Positions 62,443-64,000 of a stretch of DNA of 64,000 nucleotides are shown here, one piece after another. The notes beneath the pieces were generated by a model. It did no database searches. It saw only the letters and a list, made by a program, of their open reading frames with translations, and had not been told where the DNA came from. A program made the translations under genes and the position numbers. The DNA is from Gaetbulibacter saemankumensis DSM 17032 (GTDB lineage Bacteria > Bacteroidota > Bacteroidia > Flavobacteriales > Flavobacteriaceae), in assembly GCF_000425645.1 (NCBI RefSeq), contig NZ_KE384430.1, positions 1,289,492-1,353,491 on the forward strand. The letters run 5' to 3'. Position 1 is the stretch's first letter. Every line of letters begins with the position of its first letter.

Positions 62443-63393
62443 TTAATTTAAATTCAATTCATCTTTAATCAAATAGCGTTTTTTGTCTTGTTTGGTTCGT
62501 AATATAATTTCTCCTAGAAAGCCTGCAACAAAGAACTGGGTTCCGATAATCATAGTTGAAAGTGATAGGAAAAATTGGGGTCTTTCTGTAATAAGTCGAC
62601 CTGTAGGATTAAGAAATAATTTATCAATCCCCAGATATATAGCAAAGGCGAAACCAATTATAAACATGAGTACACCTAAGGCACCAAATAAGTGCATGGG
62701 TTGTTTTCCAAAACGAGAAATAAACCAAATGGTAATTAAATCTAGAAAACCATTTATAAAGCGGTTCATGCCAAATTTGGTAACGCCATATTTTCTGGCT
62801 TGGTGCCGTACTACTTTTTCGCCAATATTGGTAAAACCGGCATTTTTAGCTAACACTGGTATATAACGGTGCATTTCACCATTAACATCAATATTTTTTA
62901 CTACAACAATGTTATAAGCCTTCAATCCGCAATTAAAATCATTGAGTTTTACGCCTGAGGTTTTTCTAGCCGCCCAATTAAATAGCTTGGATGGTAAATT
63001 TTTAGCGATAACAGAATCGTAACGTTTTTTCTTCCAGCCAGAAACCAAATCAAAATTACCCTGTGCTATCATGGCATATAGTTCCGGAATTTCATCTGGG
63101 TTATCTTGTAAATCGGCATCCATGGTAATGACCACATCACCTTCTGCTTTATCAAAGCCGGCATGTAAGGCTTGCGACTTACCAAAATTCTTTAAAAAAC
63201 GAATGCCTTTTACAGCAGGATTTTTCGATGCTAAATCCTGTATGGTTTGCCAGGATTTATCGGTGCTGCCATCATCAATAAAGATGATTTCATATGAAAA
63301 ATGATTGGATTGCATGACTTTTGCAATCCAATCGTGTAATTCTGTTAAAGAGTCTTGTTCGTTAAGTAGTGGTATGACTACTGATATATTCAT
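62443..63393 (-). CDS. Glycosyltransferase family 2 protein, membrane-bound (DPM1/GtrB-like)
   Basis: A 316-residue GT2 enzyme. It opens with ISVVIPLLNEQDSLTEL, has the nucleotide-binding IFIDDGSTDKSW and the DxD-type motif ITMDADLQDNPDEIP, then two C-terminal membrane helices (about residues 230-255 and 268-290). Such proteins transfer a sugar to polyprenyl phosphate or to a lipid carrier. Its donor and acceptor are unknown. A TAATTTTG -7 motif at 63428-63421 lies upstream, so it is probably independent of the DUF4199 gene. Confidence 0.92.
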   Translation of the reverse strand: MNISVVIPLLNEQDSLTELHDWIAKVMQSNHFSYEIIFIDDGSTDKSWQTIQDLASKNPAVKGIRFLKNFGKSQALHAGFDKAEGDVVITMDADLQDNPDEIPELYAMIAQGNFDLVSGWKKKRYDSVIAKNLPSKLFNWAARKTSGVKLNDFNCGLKAYNIVVVKNIDVNGEMHRYIPVLAKNAGFTNIGEKVVRHQARKYGVTKFGMNRFINGFLDLITIWFISRFGKQPMHLFGALGVLMFIIGFAFAIYLGIDKLFLNPTGRLITERPQFFLSLSTMIIGTQFFVAGFLGEIILRTKQDKKRYLIKDELNLN

Positions 63394-63420
63394 TTAGAGA
63401 CTTTCAAAATGTTAGAGCTT

Positions 63421-63428
63421 CAAAATTA
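63421..63428 (-). promoter_or_regulatory. Candidate -7 promoter motif of the GT2 gene
   Basis: Minus-strand TAATTTTG matches TANNTTTG perfectly and lies about 30 bp before the start codon, just past the DUF4199 stop. A -33 element is not evident. Confidence 0.4.
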
Positions 63429-63434
63429 CAGAAT

Positions 63435-63965
63435 TTATTCGGTCTCCGGTTGATTTTTTTTCATGGCTGCCGCAACAATTAGTCCGATGATGCTAAAAAA
63501 TACGGTATATCCTGCAAGTCCTTTTAATATGCTTCCTAATGAATATTGATCTTGCGTTTCAATTTGTTCAACAGATTGGGCAATCGCTTCAGCAGGCGTG
63601 TTAAATCCTTTTAGCATGTCTACTGTTTTTTCAATGGTTTTTTGTTTTAAAACATCGGCTGCTTCTGTGTCAATGAAATTAAAAAGTAAATAGGAAACAA
63701 ACGTGCTTATCGTTAATCCAATAATTATGGTAATAAAATATGCTGTGAAAACTTCTTTAAACGTGGCAAAGCCATTTTGAAGTTGCTTTACTTTTGCTAC
63801 AGAAATAATTCCTAAAGTAATAATAGCAAATATTATAAATAAGCCAAACCACATATTGGTTAACCAATCTAGGTTAATGGCATAGGCTAAAACCGTTAAT
63901 AAAGCTAATAAGGCACCTAAATACAGGCCGAAATTAATTGCTGAGGATTTAGTTGATTTTTCCAT
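63435..63965 (-). CDS. DUF4199 domain-containing membrane protein
   Basis: A 176-residue protein with four hydrophobic helices (about residues 11-28, 32-53, 72-95 and 146-166), and a glutamate/lysine-rich stretch between the third and fourth. It is the DUF4199 type often encoded directly upstream of a polyprenyl-phosphate GT2 in Flavobacteriaceae; the linked pair is seen here. Function unknown; a membrane partner of the GT2 is a guess from gene order. Confidence 0.85.
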   Translation of the reverse strand: MEKSTKSSAINFGLYLGALLALLTVLAYAINLDWLTNMWFGLFIIFAIITLGIISVAKVKQLQNGFATFKEVFTAYFITIIIGLTISTFVSYLLFNFIDTEAADVLKQKTIEKTVDMLKGFNTPAEAIAQSVEQIETQDQYSLGSILKGLAGYTVFFSIIGLIVAAAMKKNQPETE

Positions 63966-64000
63966 GAAAATAAGTTTATTTTGTGAGTATAAAAGTAAGC

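Noticed and set aside
63450-63463. TTGATTTTTTTTCA resembles an FNR half-box pair near the GT2 promoter
   Set aside because: The inner spacing is seven rather than six bases, it is in the DUF4199 coding end and the middle is a plain T-run, so the match is probably accidental.

Overview
The window looks like a chromosomal segment of a marine-type member of the Flavobacteriaceae (Bacteroidota). The evidence is internal. The DNA is A+T-rich with weak Shine-Dalgarno sites. Promoters carry the Bacteroidota -7 motif TANNTTTG. Two secreted proteins end in a type IX secretion (T9SS) sorting domain. The cbb3 oxidase has the fused CcoN-CcoO subunit usual in this phylum, and several short helper proteins (DUF4199, YdeI, the sensor of ECF sigma) are of flavobacterial type. 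I saw no rRNA, tRNA, CRISPR array, insertion sequence or phage gene.

Layout. 1-792: start of an ABC exporter gene cut by the window edge. 996-9714 (minus): a complete cbb3 oxidase locus, ccoI and then ccoS-ccoNO-ccoQ-ccoP-ccoG-ccoH-safE, with a divergent Crp/Fnr regulator at 9821-10498. 10562-16786 (minus): a tripartite RND efflux operon that ends in a PII-like protein and a DUF2892 membrane protein. 17042-19644 (plus): a VWA/AAA+ pair. 19871-23253 (plus): a HAD phosphatase fused to a glycoside hydrolase, followed by a sucrose-phosphate-synthase-like glycosyltransferase. 23258-25482 (minus): YdeI and an M1 peptidase. 25997-31324 (plus): a giant T9SS BNR/GEVED/FN3 protein. 31627-32958 (minus): an M28 peptidase. 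33164-40999 (minus): fatty-acid beta-oxidation genes fadE-fadA-fadN with a MarR regulator and an acyl-CoA ligase. 41409-48647 (plus): pflB, pflA, an OFA-family MFS transporter and ppdK. 48732-63965 (mostly minus): purL, a fructosamine kinase-like protein, a T9SS endonuclease I, an RsmB-like RNA methyltransferase, a YCF48-like lipoprotein (plus strand), an ECF sigma module, an MsbA-like ABC exporter, phosphoglucomutase, a GT2 glycosyltransferase and a DUF4199 protein.

How the parts connect. The strongest non-obvious signal is a shared promoter layout. Upstream of ccoS, ccoI, pflB and ppdK there is an FNR-type palindrome (best core TGATAAATATCA) centred exactly 29.5 bp from the first base of a TANNTTTG-like -7 motif. 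This is the geometry of a class II CRP/FNR activator site near -41.5. The RND efflux operon has the same geometry with a different palindrome (GTAAC-N4-GTTGC plus an upstream perfect GTAACAATTGTTAC). The window therefore appears to hold an oxygen-limitation regulon (high-affinity oxidase, its copper pump, pyruvate formate-lyase, pyruvate phosphate dikinase) together with a likely regulator gene, and a sister Crp/Fnr circuit controlling efflux. The fad genes show separate MarR-type control through two adjacent perfect palindromes at the promoter. The most unusual gene content is the fused phosphatase-hydrolase next to a disaccharide-phosphate synthase, which may make and break the same compound.
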